Of a stretch of DNA of 39,957 nt, positions 29,222 to 38,039 are shown one piece after another. A model generated the notes under the pieces. That model had not been told where the DNA came from. It saw nothing but the letters and a program-made list of their open reading frames with translations, and did not search any database. The translations under genes and the position numbers were made by a program. The stretch is from Myxococcota bacterium (lineage in GTDB: Bacteria > Myxococcota_A > Polyangia > HGW-17): the NCBI GenBank assembly GCA_018817795.1, contig JAHITJ010000129.1, positions 1 to 39,957 of the forward strand. Direction: 5' to 3'. The stretch's first letter is position 1; the number at the start of each line of letters is the position of its first letter.

Positions 29222-29830
29222 ATGATCATCCCAACCGTCATTGAACAGACCCATCGCGGCGAACGTGGATGGGATATTTATTCAAGGCTCCTGAAGGATC
29301 GCATCATCTTTCTGGGTACCAGTATCAATGATGATGTTGCAAATCTTATTATTGCCCAGCTCTTGTACCTGCTCTCCGAAGATCCGGAAAAAGATATCAT
29401 GATGTATATCAATTCCCCGGGTGGAGTGGTCACAGCCGGTCTGGCAATCTACGATACCATGCAGCATATTCCCTGTCAGGTGAATACCTTCTGCATTGGT
29501 CAGGCCGCCTCCATGGCCGCCATCCTGCTGGCCGCCGGAGCTCCTGGAAAGCGCTTTGCGCTCCCGAATTCACGGATTCTGATTCATCAGCCGATGGGTG
29601 GATTCTCTGGGCAAGCTACTGATATTGATATCCAAGCGCGGGAAATCCTCAAGCTGCGCGAGCGCCTCAACCAGATTCTTTCCCAGCACACCGGCCAGAC
29701 CGTCGAGAAGGTCCAGCACGACACCGAGCGCGACTATTACATGTCGTCCGAGGAAGCCGTCATCTATGGACTTGTCGACTCCCTGATGCTGCCATCGGGC
29801 TCCGCGCCGACCGCCGTCGAGGCAAAATAA
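29222..29830 (+). CDS. clpP: ATP-dependent Clp protease proteolytic subunit
   Basis: The 202-residue serine protease subunit forms the chambered double heptamer that degrades proteins fed by ClpX. The triad is Ser97 (GQAASMAA), His122 (IHQPMGG) and Asp171 (RDYYMS), at exactly the positions used for the E. coli mature enzyme. The start ATG at 29222 has AAAGGA 7-8 nt upstream. An upstream open frame is just the end of tig read out of phase. clpX begins 1 nt after its stop. The first 140 codons end in A or T in about 64 of 142 cases, while the last 60 codons do so in about 11. Neighbouring genes look like the latter. Confidence 0.97.
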   Translation: MIIPTVIEQTHRGERGWDIYSRLLKDRIIFLGTSINDDVANLIIAQLLYLLSEDPEKDIMMYINSPGGVVTAGLAIYDTMQHIPCQVNTFCIGQAASMAAILLAAGAPGKRFALPNSRILIHQPMGGFSGQATDIDIQAREILKLRERLNQILSQHTGQTVEKVQHDTERDYYMSSEEAVIYGLVDSLMLPSGSAPTAVEAK

Positions 29831-29831
29831 A

Positions 29832-31112
29832 GTGGATCATTCCCTGCAACCGCCCGCGTCCAACGTGAGCTGCTCCTTCTGCGGCAAGACGCAGCGAGAG
29901 GTCAAGCGGATGGTGGCCGGACCCGACGTCTACATCTGCAACGACTGCGTGCGCCTGTGCCTGGACATCATCCACGACGACACGTCGATGGAGACCGAGA
30001 CGGCCACGCCCGAGAAGAAGAGCCTTCCCACCCCAAGGGATATCCGCAAACAACTCGATGAGTACGTCGTGGGTCAGGAGCGCGCCAAGAAGATCCTTTC
30101 TGTGGCCGTCTACAACCACTACAAGCGCATCGAGGTGCAGGAACAGCAGGCCGGGGAGGACAAGAAGGCCCAGGAGTTCGACGACGTGATCCTGCAGAAG
30201 TCGAACATCCTGCTGCTGGGCCCCACCGGCAGCGGCAAGACCCTCCTTGCCCAGACGCTCGCGAAGATCCTGGACGTGCCGTTCGCCATCGCCGATGCCA
30301 CCACCCTGACCGAGGCGGGCTACGTCGGCGACGACGTCGAGAACATCATTTTGAGCCTCCTGCAGAACGCCGACTACGACATCGAGCGCACCCAGAAGGG
30401 CATCGTCTACATCGACGAGATCGACAAACTCGCGCGCAAGAGCGAGAACCCGTCGATCACGCGGGATGTGGCCGGCGAGGGCGTGCAGCAGGGCCTGCTG
30501 AAGATCCTGGAGGGCACGGTGGCGCAGATCCCGCCCAAGGGAGGCCGCAAGCACCCTCAGCAGGACTTCATCCCCATCGACACCACCAATATCCTGTTCA
30601 TCTGCGGCGGCGCGTTCTCGGGCCTCGACGAGATCATCCTCAACCGGCTCGGCGACCACTCCATCGGTTTCGGCGCCAAGACCCGCAAGAAGAGCTCGAA
30701 GTTGAAGACCTGGGAGTACCTCAAGGAGGTCCAGGCCGAGGATCTGCACCGCTACGGCATGATTCCGGAGTTCGTCGGGCGCATCCCGGTGATGTCGCCG
30801 CTGCACGACCTCGACGAGGAAATCCTGGTGACCATCCTGACCCAGCCGCGCAACGCGCTGGTGCAGCAGTACCGTTGGCTCTTCGAGCTCGACGGTGTCC
30901 ACCTTGAGTTCACCTCCGACGCGCTGATCGCCATCGCCAAGCACGCGTTGTCGCTGGGCTCGGGCGCGCGCGGCCTGCGCTCGGTGACCGAACGGCTCAT
31001 GATGGACGTCATGTTCGAGATCCCTTCCCGCACGGACATCGAGAAGGTCGTCGTCACCGCCTCGGTCGTCGAAGACGGCGCCAAACCCGACATCATCCTT
31101 CGACAGGCGTGA
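29832..31112 (+). CDS. clpX: ATP-dependent Clp protease ATP-binding subunit ClpX
   Basis: The 426-residue AAA+ unfoldase recognises and threads substrates into ClpP. It has the N-terminal zinc-binding domain (C14, C17, C36, C39), Walker A GPTGSGKT (130-137), Walker B IVYIDEID (191-198), the arginine-bearing '[10 protein letters not shown]' sensor 2 segment, and the ClpP-docking IGF loop (278-280). It starts with GTG at 29832, 1 nt after the clpP stop, with GAGG inside the clpP end as ribosome-binding site. It is the last gene of the operon. Confidence 0.97.
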   Translation: MDHSLQPPASNVSCSFCGKTQREVKRMVAGPDVYICNDCVRLCLDIIHDDTSMETETATPEKKSLPTPRDIRKQLDEYVVGQERAKKILSVAVYNHYKRIEVQEQQAGEDKKAQEFDDVILQKSNILLLGPTGSGKTLLAQTLAKILDVPFAIADATTLTEAGYVGDDVENIILSLLQNADYDIERTQKGIVYIDEIDKLARKSENPSITRDVAGEGVQQGLLKILEGTVAQIPPKGGRKHPQQDFIPIDTTNILFICGGAFSGLDEIILNRLGDHSIGFGAKTRKKSSKLKTWEYLKEVQAEDLHRYGMIPEFVGRIPVMSPLHDLDEEILVTILTQPRNALVQQYRWLFELDGVHLEFTSDALIAIAKHALSLGSGARGLRSVTERLMMDVMFEIPSRTDIEKVVVTASVVEDGAKPDIILRQA

Positions 31113-31230
31113 CCTTCCGGTTTATTTTTTGTGATCTCCCGCAACATCCTGTCTTGAAGAAGCAAAAAAAACCTGTACGTTAACGGGTGCCAACTTGTTA
31201 CACTCTTTCAAGAAAGAAAGAGATCGCACC

Positions 31231-33075
31231 ATGACCATCATCTCCTTCCGAAACATCCTCCTGCTCATGCTGGCCGCAAGCCTGTACGGCTGCGCCGACG
31301 GAAAATCCAAGAAAGTTCCGCCATGCGGCAACGGTGTCCTCGATCCGAACGAGGAGTGCGACGACTTCAACCGTTTTTCCGACGATGGATGCAGCCTCTC
31401 CTGCGTCTTCGAGGAGGGCTGGGACTGCAGCGACACCCTGCCGACGACCTGTACCCCGATCTGCGGCGACGGCCGCGTGGTGGGCCTGGAGCCCTGCGAT
31501 GACGGCGCTCTTGAAGCCGGTGACGGCTGTGACGCCACTTGTGTCGTGGAGACCGGATGGACCTGCGAGGCCATGCCCAGCGTGTGCATCACGACCTGCG
31601 GCGACGGCCTGCGCGCCGACGGCGTCGAGGCCTGTGATGATGGCAACACCTCGCCCGGTGACGGCTGCGGAACGGACTGCACCATGGAGACCGGATGGAC
31701 CTGCGAAGGCGACACCCCCTCGTCCTGCGGGGCCGCCGAGTGCGGCGACGGAATCGCCGCGGGCCTCGAGGCCTGCGACGGCTGGGACATGCCCGGTCAG
31801 GACTGCCAATCCCAGGGCTTCGACTCGGGCACGCTGCTGTGCGCCTCGGACTGCACCTTCGACACGTCGGACTGCCAGCTCTGCGGTGACGGCACCTGCG
31901 ACGAGGGCGAGATCTGTGCCCAGGACTGCGGCGCCACCTGGCTCAGCGTCGGCTTCGCGCACGCCTGCGTGCTGATGACCGGCGGCAAGGCCTGGTGCTG
32001 GGGCTACAACCACGCAGGCCAGCTCGGCAACGGGCGGGTGGGGGCCGAGGCCTGCTTCTTTGACATCCCGTGCGACTCTTCCCCGCAGGAGGTGCTGGGC
32101 GCCGAGGACCTGATGTTCATCCACGCCGGCCTGTCGACCACCTGCGCGATCAAGGAGACCGGCGGGCTGTCCTGCTGGGGCTCCAACCAGTATGGCCAGC
32201 TCGGCGACGGCGAGGCCGATCACGGGATCCTCTGCGGAACGTCCGACTGCAGCCTGGCCCCCACCTCCGTGGACCTGCCCTTGCCCATGATGGCCTCCAC
32301 CGTCGCATCGGGGCACTACCACTCCTGCGCCCTGGGCCTGCTCGGCGAGGTCGCCTGCTGGGGCTCAAACCAGTACGGCCAGCTCGGCGACGGCGTCGCC
32401 GCCCACGAGACCTGCGAGAGCATGGACTGCAGCCGCACGCCGGTGGCCGTCGCGATCCTGTCCAATGTGCAGCAGATCACCGCCTCGGGCCAGTTCACCT
32501 GCGCCCTGCGCGCCAACGGCACGGTGTGGTGCTGGGGCGCCAACGACAACGGCCAGCTCGGCAACGGCACCACCGTGGCCAGCAACGTGCCCGTGCAGGT
32601 CTCGGTCCTGACCGGCGTCTCGCAGATCTCCGCGGGCGGAAACAACTTTGTCTGCGCGGTGCGCGACGACTACTCGGTGTGGTGCTGGGGCGCCAACACC
32701 GACGGCCAGCTCGGCGACGGCTCCACCACCGATCGCCACACTCCGGTGCAGGTGGGAACGCTGTCGGCCACCTCCGTCTCCTGCGGCAGCAACCACGTCT
32801 GCGCCCGCAGGGCCGATCTGGCGACCTGGTGCTGGGGCGGCAACTCGGCGGGCCAGCTCGGCACCGGCAACACCGTCTCCTCGCCGGTTCCCGTGCAGAT
32901 CTCCCTGCCCCTCGAGGATGGTTCCGTCGGCGCCGGCGGCTGGTACTTCACCTGCGCGCACTCCTCCCTCTCGGGCGTGGTCGGCTGCTGGGGCAACAAC
33001 AGCCTGGGCCAGCTCGGTCAGGGGAACCTCACCGAAAGCCTCGTCCCTGTGATCGTCCCCGGGCTGACGCCTTAG
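31231..33075 (+). CDS. Lipoprotein with Cys-rich repeats and seven RCC1 blades
   Basis: The 614-residue protein begins at the ATG at 31231, immediately before a lipoprotein signal ending SLYGC (Cys21). Four to five Cys-rich modules follow, of the pattern CGDG..E.CDDGN...DGC...C (typical of myxobacterial surface proteins). Then come seven RCC1 repeats, each with the core 'C..CWG.N..GQLG.G', enough for a complete seven-bladed propeller. It should be displayed on the cell surface and bind proteins. No enzymatic motif is present. It is transcribed alone. A 34-nt inverted repeat sits after its stop. The start is supported by the signal peptide rather than by a strong ribosome-binding site. Confidence 0.88.
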   Translation: MTIISFRNILLLMLAASLYGCADGKSKKVPPCGNGVLDPNEECDDFNRFSDDGCSLSCVFEEGWDCSDTLPTTCTPICGDGRVVGLEPCDDGALEAGDGCDATCVVETGWTCEAMPSVCITTCGDGLRADGVEACDDGNTSPGDGCGTDCTMETGWTCEGDTPSSCGAAECGDGIAAGLEACDGWDMPGQDCQSQGFDSGTLLCASDCTFDTSDCQLCGDGTCDEGEICAQDCGATWLSVGFAHACVLMTGGKAWCWGYNHAGQLGNGRVGAEACFFDIPCDSSPQEVLGAEDLMFIHAGLSTTCAIKETGGLSCWGSNQYGQLGDGEADHGILCGTSDCSLAPTSVDLPLPMMASTVASGHYHSCALGLLGEVACWGSNQYGQLGDGVAAHETCESMDCSRTPVAVAILSNVQQITASGQFTCALRANGTVWCWGANDNGQLGNGTTVASNVPVQVSVLTGVSQISAGGNNFVCAVRDDYSVWCWGANTDGQLGDGSTTDRHTPVQVGTLSATSVSCGSNHVCARRADLATWCWGGNSAGQLGTGNTVSSPVPVQISLPLEDGSVGAGGWYFTCAHSSLSGVVGCWGNNSLGQLGQGNLTESLVPVIVPGLTP

Positions 33076-33088
33076 GAGCCTGTCGCCA

Positions 33089-33122
33089 AGGAACCTCGAT
33101 CGGAGCTTCCCCAAAGGTTCCT
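33089..33122. terminator. Inverted repeat between convergent genes
   Basis: AGGAACCT and AGGTTCCT form an 8-bp stem with an 18-nt loop between the RCC1 gene (+) and the zinc-ribbon gene (-). The T-rich stretch that follows starts about 15 nt later, so it is at best a weak bidirectional terminator. Confidence 0.35.
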
Positions 33123-33164
33123 ATGCAATTGGCTTCTTGATTATTTATTTCCGAAAAAAATCAA

Positions 33165-33362
33165 CTACTTGCGAACCCACTGATGGGGCAGATCCAGGTA
33201 GGACTTGCGGAAGATCGGATAGGTGTTGTTGTCCTTGGGGCAGATATAGACCATGCCGCCGGGGACCTTCTTGATCAGGTTCAGTTCGGTGCCGCACTCG
33301 GGGCAGGACACGGCCAGACGCTGATTGTCACGCGCATTCGGGTTGTTCTTGGAAACGCCCAT
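33165..33362 (-). CDS. Small zinc-ribbon-like protein
   Basis: The 65-residue protein starts at the ATG at 33362, with GGAGG 7 nt upstream. It has a basic N-terminus (NNPNARDNQRLAVSCPEC) and a ribbon with C20, C23 and C41. A fourth ligand could be D44 in CPKD. Basic zinc-ribbon proteins of this size are often nucleic-acid or ribosome associated, but I do not recognise the family. It has its own good promoter (33428-33456) and is therefore probably expressed. Confidence 0.72.
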   Translation of the reverse strand: MGVSKNNPNARDNQRLAVSCPECGTELNLIKKVPGGMVYICPKDNNTYPIFRKSYLDLPHQWVRK

Positions 33363-33427
33363 AACAGTACCTCCGTCGATAAGAGCTCCCCGGAAATCAT
33401 CCAATTACATGGACCGGGAACTGCGGG

Positions 33428-33456
33428 TTTATAGTGGACAGGTGGGTTCAAGTCAA
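33428..33456 (-). promoter_or_regulatory. Sigma-70 promoter of the small zinc-ribbon gene
   Basis: On the minus strand TTGACT (33456-33451) and TATAAA (33433-33428) stand 17 nt apart, the best promoter match in the window. The -35 overlaps the last codon and stop of the MFS gene. The start codon lies about 65 nt downstream. Confidence 0.6.
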
Positions 33457-34742
33457 GCGTTTTCTGGATCCCTGCCAACTGCAGGCGCGTCACCGCGGAG
33501 CCCGAACAGCGTTGCGACGATGGTAAGGCATAAAATAAATATTGTTGGCAATCCCCAGCGATCCACCATGGCCCCGCCCAGGGGCGCCAGGATCGCGGAG
33601 AACGCCGTGTTGGCCTGGCTCTCGATGGACAGGATCGTGGCCTGCCGGTCCGGCGGCGTGTCCACGTCGAAGCGGGTCAAAAACGCCGGGCGCCATGCGT
33701 TGAACAGAAACGCGAACCCCACGAACCCGATGGCCGCGGGCAGAAATGATTCCAGTCCCACGCCGACGACCTGCAGGGAGATCATCACGAACACGCCGAT
33801 CCACAGACGTCGCGGCACCCGTGCACCGGGGGCTTCCAGGGCGGCGATGCGGTGCGCCTGCCGCGACCCCAGCGCCGAGAACAGGTGCAGGCAGACCACC
33901 ACGACCGCGATCCACAACACGGACTGCACCGGCAGCCGGGAAGCCGCGTCGTGCAGTCCGCCGCCGGCCTGGGACAATTCCATGACCACGGGCAGCCCCG
34001 CCAGCGCCAGGAACACGGGGATGTACGGTTTGAGCAGCTTTTCGACGCCCTGCACGGCGCAGCTCTCGAGGACCAGCCGGCGCAGCCCGGGCCGCGAAAA
34101 CACCAGCCCCAGCGTGGCCAAGAAGCCCTCGTGACCGGCCGCATCGCCCGAAGGAACTGTGGCACGGTGCTCGACCTCGTCGGGATAGCTCCACAGGTTC
34201 AACAGCCCCAGCACGTACGGCACGCAGGCGATCAGGAACAGCCAACGCAGTTGGGTCAGGTTGAGGGCGAGCCCGGCCGAGATCACCACCGCCACGGCCG
34301 AGCCGATCTGCGACCAGGACCGCGTGAACCCGTACACGCGGGTCCGCTCCGCCAGGCGTCCGTTCTTGCGCAGCCACTCGAAGATCATCGACTTGTGCGT
34401 CCCCGACCGGAAGGCCTCGCCCACGCCAAAGCACACGGCCGCGGGCACGCACCACCACAGGCCGTCGGCGAAGGCGTAGCCCACGAAGCTGGCCAGATAG
34501 GCCGAAAAGCTCAGGATCATCGAGCGCCGCCGACCCCAGTGGTCGGCCACCCAGCCCGAGGGCACCTCGAGCACATTGGTCACCACGTCGGCCACGGCAA
34601 ACACCACCCCGATTTCAAAGAAATCCAGGCCACGCCCCAGCAGGATGATGGCAAAAAAAGGCTCGAAGTAGAGCTGGTTCTTCAGGAACCCGTACAGCGA
34701 GAAGCGGAACAGCATCGAGGGCCGCACGGCGTCGACGCTCAC
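33453..34742 (-). CDS. MFS transporter
   Basis: The 429-residue protein has about 12 hydrophobic helices and the loop 2-3 motif GWVADHWGRRRSM (G-x3-D-x2-G-R-R), diagnostic of the major facilitator superfamily. Substrate not predictable. The start is a GTG at 34742 that overlaps the TGA of the upstream lipoprotein gene (GTGA), so the two are coupled. An ATG nine codons later is possible. Inner membrane, probably an exporter or importer of a small molecule. Confidence 0.88.
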   Translation of the reverse strand: MSVDAVRPSMLFRFSLYGFLKNQLYFEPFFAIILLGRGLDFFEIGVVFAVADVVTNVLEVPSGWVADHWGRRRSMILSFSAYLASFVGYAFADGLWWCVPAAVCFGVGEAFRSGTHKSMIFEWLRKNGRLAERTRVYGFTRSWSQIGSAVAVVISAGLALNLTQLRWLFLIACVPYVLGLLNLWSYPDEVEHRATVPSGDAAGHEGFLATLGLVFSRPGLRRLVLESCAVQGVEKLLKPYIPVFLALAGLPVVMELSQAGGGLHDAASRLPVQSVLWIAVVVVCLHLFSALGSRQAHRIAALEAPGARVPRRLWIGVFVMISLQVVGVGLESFLPAAIGFVGFAFLFNAWRPAFLTRFDVDTPPDRQATILSIESQANTAFSAILAPLGGAMVDRWGLPTIFILCLTIVATLFGLRGDAPAVGRDPENA

Positions 34743-35077
34743 TCGTTCTGGCAGGCCACGGCCTCAAGTTGATCCTGGTCACGGCACGGATAGACCAGGT
34801 CCGTCTCGGGATCACTCTCGCTCCACAGCAGGTACTCGTCACAGTCGAGGTGCCCGAGGCAGTCCAGCAGCAGCTCGCGCGCGCCGCGGCACTGGTCGTA
34901 CAGGGTGGACTCCAGGTTCGCCGTCGCGGCGGCATAGCAGGTGTCGTAGTCGCCCTGCCCGCATTGTTCGAGCATGTAGCAATAGGCGTCGGCCTTCTCG
35001 CGCTCTTCCACCTTCTCTTCGATGCACGCCGGCAGCATCAGGGCGGCCAGCAACACGGGGACAAACAGTCTGCGCAT
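34739..35077 (-). CDS. Small Cys-rich lipoprotein
   Basis: The 112-residue protein begins at the ATG at 35077 with GGAGG 5 nt upstream. The lipoprotein signal ends LPAC (Cys18). The mature part is acidic with regularly spaced cysteines (Y-C-Y-M-L-E-Q-C, DTCYAAA, DQCRGA, LLDCLGHLDC), which suggests a disulfide-bonded helical bundle. The family is not recognised. It overlaps the MFS gene start and may be its extracytoplasmic partner, which is inference only. Confidence 0.75.
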   Translation of the reverse strand: MRRLFVPVLLAALMLPACIEEKVEEREKADAYCYMLEQCGQGDYDTCYAAATANLESTLYDQCRGARELLLDCLGHLDCDEYLLWSESDPETDLVYPCRDQDQLEAVACQNE

Positions 35078-35186
35078 GGAAACCTCCGTCGCGTAGTCAT
35101 CCATTTAATAACCGAAAAACCCCCATCAATCCAGTTCAGTCCCATGAAAAAATGGAAAAACCTACCGAAATACTCTGAAAAAAGGT

Positions 35187-35198
35187 GGCGAAATCGCC
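35187..35198. promoter_or_regulatory. Small hairpin in the divergent spacer 35078-35285
   Basis: GGCGA-AA-TCGCC followed by TTTT on the plus strand, with TATAAA about 10 nt further on. It lies between divergent start codons, so a promoter-region or leader role fits better than termination. Low confidence. Confidence 0.22.
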
Positions 35199-35285
35199 TT
35201 TTCAGGATATAAAAACGGGGGGCGGTTGGCACTTCAGATCTCCGGCGGCTGCTCGTCCTTGAACCGGAGAGAAACAGGCACACTT

Positions 35286-36725
35286 ATGAAAAATCTTTGG
35301 CTTTTCTGCGGAATTTTCGCGCTGGCCCTCGTGGGCTGCAACGACCCCAAGAAGAAGGCCAGCAACAACGTCTTCAACAACCAGAACCCCGAGGTGTGCG
35401 ACAACCTCATCGACGACGACGGCGACGGCACCATCGACTGCGCCGATCTCGACTGTCTGGGCGTGGGCAACTGCGGCAGCCAGAACAACAACAACGTCAA
35501 CAACAACACCAACAACAACACGCAGCACATGTTCACCCTGCGCGGCAAGGTCTGGGGCCCCGGCGCGGACAACTCCGCGATGCTCGACGCCAACCGCATC
35601 CCCGTGCCCCAGGCGCTGGTCGCCGCGTACTCCTACGAGCCGCCCGATCCCACGCCCCTGCCCGGCGGCCTGTGCAACCAGTGCGTGGACGTGCCCAACG
35701 GCGTGACCCATGCCTTCTCCGACACCGACGGCTCCTTCGAGTTGTTCCTGTATCCCAACACCAACTACTGGCTGGTCGTCCAGAAGGGCGAGTTCCGCCG
35801 CGTCACCCAGTACACCGCCGGAGGCCTCGACGAGGTCGAGGACCTCGAGCCGGCCGTCGGCCAGCCGCGCAACCCCATCACCACCCTGCCCAACCGCTTC
35901 AACCCGAACCTGAAGCAGTGGATCCCCAAGATCCTCATCATCGAGGGTTTGTACGAGGACATGGAGGCCCTATTTACCGCAATGGGCTTCGACTACGGTG
36001 TTGAGGTGGTTATCGTGGAGGATACCGAGGCTGCCTCCATTTTCAACGACATGAACCAACTGCGCCAGTACAACCTGATCGTCACCACCTGCGGTGACGA
36101 CGCGGCGTTCCTCACCAGCGCCACAGCCCGCGCCAACCTGCGCCAGTACGTCTACGAGGGTGGCAAGCTCTACGTCGACGACTTCTCCTACGACTTCGCC
36201 GAGCAGCCCTTCCCCGAGTTCCTCAACTTCCAGGTCGACCAGAGCTCAAGTTTTCCCACTGGCACCTGTGGCCTCGGCGCGTCTTCGCCTTCTTCAGTCG
36301 GCCAGTGCAACAACTGGTCCTCCTACAGCCCCATGGGCACCCCCGGCGACCCGTACCTCGACGCCTGGCTGGGCATCGTCAACCCCGGTGGCACCATCGA
36401 GCTGCTGGGCGCCTGGGACATCATCCACAGCATGAACCCCGGCCTCCAGGGCGAGTGCGAGGACGACATGGATCCCAACTGCGTCGACGGCAACTACATC
36501 GGCCCGCCCAAGGTTTGGATGTACGGCGACTGGTCCGGCTACACCAATAACCCAGTCACCGTCTCCTGGAACTACTACTGCGGCAAGGTCCTCTACACCG
36601 TCTACCACACCCACTCGGGTGGTGGCACTCCTGGTTGGGACTACGCCCTGATCCTGCAGGAGAAGATCATGATGTACCTGATCATGGAGATCCAGACCTG
36701 CACCGACCCCGTCATCGTCGAGTAA
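35286..36725 (+). CDS. MopE-motif lipoprotein with a carboxypeptidase-regulatory-like domain
   Basis: The 479-residue protein starts at the ATG at 35286, just before a lipoprotein signal ending LVGC (Cys18). A putative metal-binding motif follows (CDNLIDDDGDGTIDC, with more Asp and Cys), then an Asn-rich linker. A beta domain with 'HAFSDTDGSFELFLYPN' resembles the carboxypeptidase regulatory-like domain. After about residue 210 an alpha/beta segment (KILIIEGLYEDMEALF, NLIVTTCGDDAAF, 'YVYEGGKLYVDDFSYDF') recalls the glutamine-amidotransferase-like ThuA fold. No catalytic triad was identified. It should be an exported surface protein. Transcribed alone. The family is abundant in myxobacterial genomes. 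Confidence 0.82.
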   Translation: MKNLWLFCGIFALALVGCNDPKKKASNNVFNNQNPEVCDNLIDDDGDGTIDCADLDCLGVGNCGSQNNNNVNNNTNNNTQHMFTLRGKVWGPGADNSAMLDANRIPVPQALVAAYSYEPPDPTPLPGGLCNQCVDVPNGVTHAFSDTDGSFELFLYPNTNYWLVVQKGEFRRVTQYTAGGLDEVEDLEPAVGQPRNPITTLPNRFNPNLKQWIPKILIIEGLYEDMEALFTAMGFDYGVEVVIVEDTEAASIFNDMNQLRQYNLIVTTCGDDAAFLTSATARANLRQYVYEGGKLYVDDFSYDFAEQPFPEFLNFQVDQSSSFPTGTCGLGASSPSSVGQCNNWSSYSPMGTPGDPYLDAWLGIVNPGGTIELLGAWDIIHSMNPGLQGECEDDMDPNCVDGNYIGPPKVWMYGDWSGYTNNPVTVSWNYYCGKVLYTVYHTHSGGGTPGWDYALILQEKIMMYLIMEIQTCTDPVIVE

Positions 36726-36754
36726 GCGTCCACGCCCCCCGCGCTTGAACTCCT

Positions 36755-36820
36755 GATTTACAGTTTATCCATGATGGATTGAAAGTTGACTTACAGTTTA
36801 TCCATGCTAGATTGCAAATC
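36755..36820 (+). repeat. Two 33-bp tandem repeats directly upstream of the DUF4143 ATPase
   Basis: Copies at 36755-36787 and 36788-36820 share 27 of 33 bases, including the 16-base run TTACAGTTTATCCATG. The first copy holds a perfect inverted repeat, ATCCAT-g-ATGGAT (36767-36779). The second ends exactly at the ATG of the ATPase gene. The copies are in frame with that gene (11 codons each), but the only possible start before them is a TTG at 36779. The element could be an operator array or part of a mobile unit. Confidence 0.75.
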
Positions 36821-38008
36821 ATGGAAGCGTCCACCCTTCTGTTCAACCGCTGGCTGTCCATCGACCCCGCCAAGAGCGCCCTCCTGATCGGCCCTCGGCG
36901 CTGCGGCAAGACCACCCTCCTGCGCCAGCGCTTCCCCGAACATCGCTACGCCACCCTCGACGACCTGGACTTCCTGGACTGGGCCGTCCGGGATCCCAAG
37001 GGGTTCGTCTCCCACCTGGGTCCGCGCTGCATCATCGACGAGATCCAGCGGTCCCCGAAACTGACCATCGCGGTCAAGTACGCCATCGACAACGAGGGGG
37101 CGCACGTGCTGATGACGGGCTCGAGCTCCCTGGGCCTGCTCGACGCGGCCGCCGACTCGCTGGCGGGCCGCGTGCGCCTGTACGAGATGACGCCCGCCTG
37201 CTGGGGCGAGGACCGCGGGGCCCCGACCCATGGGATCTTCGGCGCGCTTCCGGATCCGCCGGCGCTGAAGGCGGCCGCCCGCGAGCTCGACGAGGTCCTC
37301 GCCTGCGGCCTGTTCCCCGAGGTGCTCACCACCGAAGGCCGCGAGGCCCGCCTGGCCCTCCTCAACGACTACCGCAACACGTACTTCATGAAGGATCTCC
37401 TGCAGATGGCGAACCTGGACAACCTCGAGGGCCTGATGGCGATCTATGTGAACGCCTGCCGCTCCCTGGGCTCCCACATCGAGGTCAGTCACTTCGCGCG
37501 GGAGGCGGGGCTCTCCTTCCCCACCGCCAAGAAATACCTGAACATGCTGGTCCAGTCCCAGCTCGCCTTCCGGCTCACGGGCTACCACTTCGGCCCGGCC
37601 AAGCGGATCATCAAGGCCGCCAAGACCTATTTCGCCGACAACGGCATCCCCGCGTCCTTCCGCGTCCCCCTCTCCGAGGGCCAGATCCTGGAGAACTTCG
37701 TCATCTCCGAGCTCGAGAAGCGCCGCCGCATGGGCCGGATCCGCGCCGACCAACTTTTTTATTACAAGACCGCCGCCGGCCGCGAGATCGACGTGGTCTT
37801 CGAGGCCGACGGCGTGGTCCATGCCATCGAGATCAAGTGCACCCGCGCCCCCGGCCGCGCCGACTGCGCCGCCCTACGCGACTTCGCCGCCGCGTTGGAG
37901 CTCGCCGGCCGCCCCGTCCGCTGCGTCCTTTTTCACCGCGGAGAGGACACCTCCACCCTCGACGGCGTCCGCCTCCTGCCTGTGGCCTCGCTCATGGGCG
38001 CTGGGTAA
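36821..38008 (+). CDS. AAA-family ATPase with DUF4143 domain
   Basis: The 395-residue protein has an AAA_14 ATPase module with Walker A GPRRCGKT (24-31) and Walker B CIIDEIQ (70-76), plus the sensor-like 'VLMTGSSSLGLL'. A helical segment with 'FPTAKKYLNMLVQSQLAFRL' leads into DUF4143. The C-terminus contains 'GREIDVVF.. VHAIEIKCT', a D-x(n)-E-x-K pattern like PD-(D/E)xK nucleases. The start is taken as ATG 36821, right after the tandem repeats. Such ATPases are common, scattered accessory genes with no settled function, often close to toxin or defence loci. It is convergent with the HNH-HIT gene, 31 nt between stops. GC content is as in the backbone. Confidence 0.85.
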   Translation: MEASTLLFNRWLSIDPAKSALLIGPRRCGKTTLLRQRFPEHRYATLDDLDFLDWAVRDPKGFVSHLGPRCIIDEIQRSPKLTIAVKYAIDNEGAHVLMTGSSSLGLLDAAADSLAGRVRLYEMTPACWGEDRGAPTHGIFGALPDPPALKAAARELDEVLACGLFPEVLTTEGREARLALLNDYRNTYFMKDLLQMANLDNLEGLMAIYVNACRSLGSHIEVSHFAREAGLSFPTAKKYLNMLVQSQLAFRLTGYHFGPAKRIIKAAKTYFADNGIPASFRVPLSEGQILENFVISELEKRRRMGRIRADQLFYYKTAAGREIDVVFEADGVVHAIEIKCTRAPGRADCAALRDFAAALELAGRPVRCVLFHRGEDTSTLDGVRLLPVASLMGAG

Positions 38009-38039
38009 GGACCGGAGGGACGGGAAACTTGGGTTTACT

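Noticed and set aside
36779-36820. TTG start for the DUF4143 ATPase inside the tandem repeat
   Set aside because: The residues it would add are the translated repeat, the ATG at 36821 follows directly, and the ATPase fold begins normally after it.
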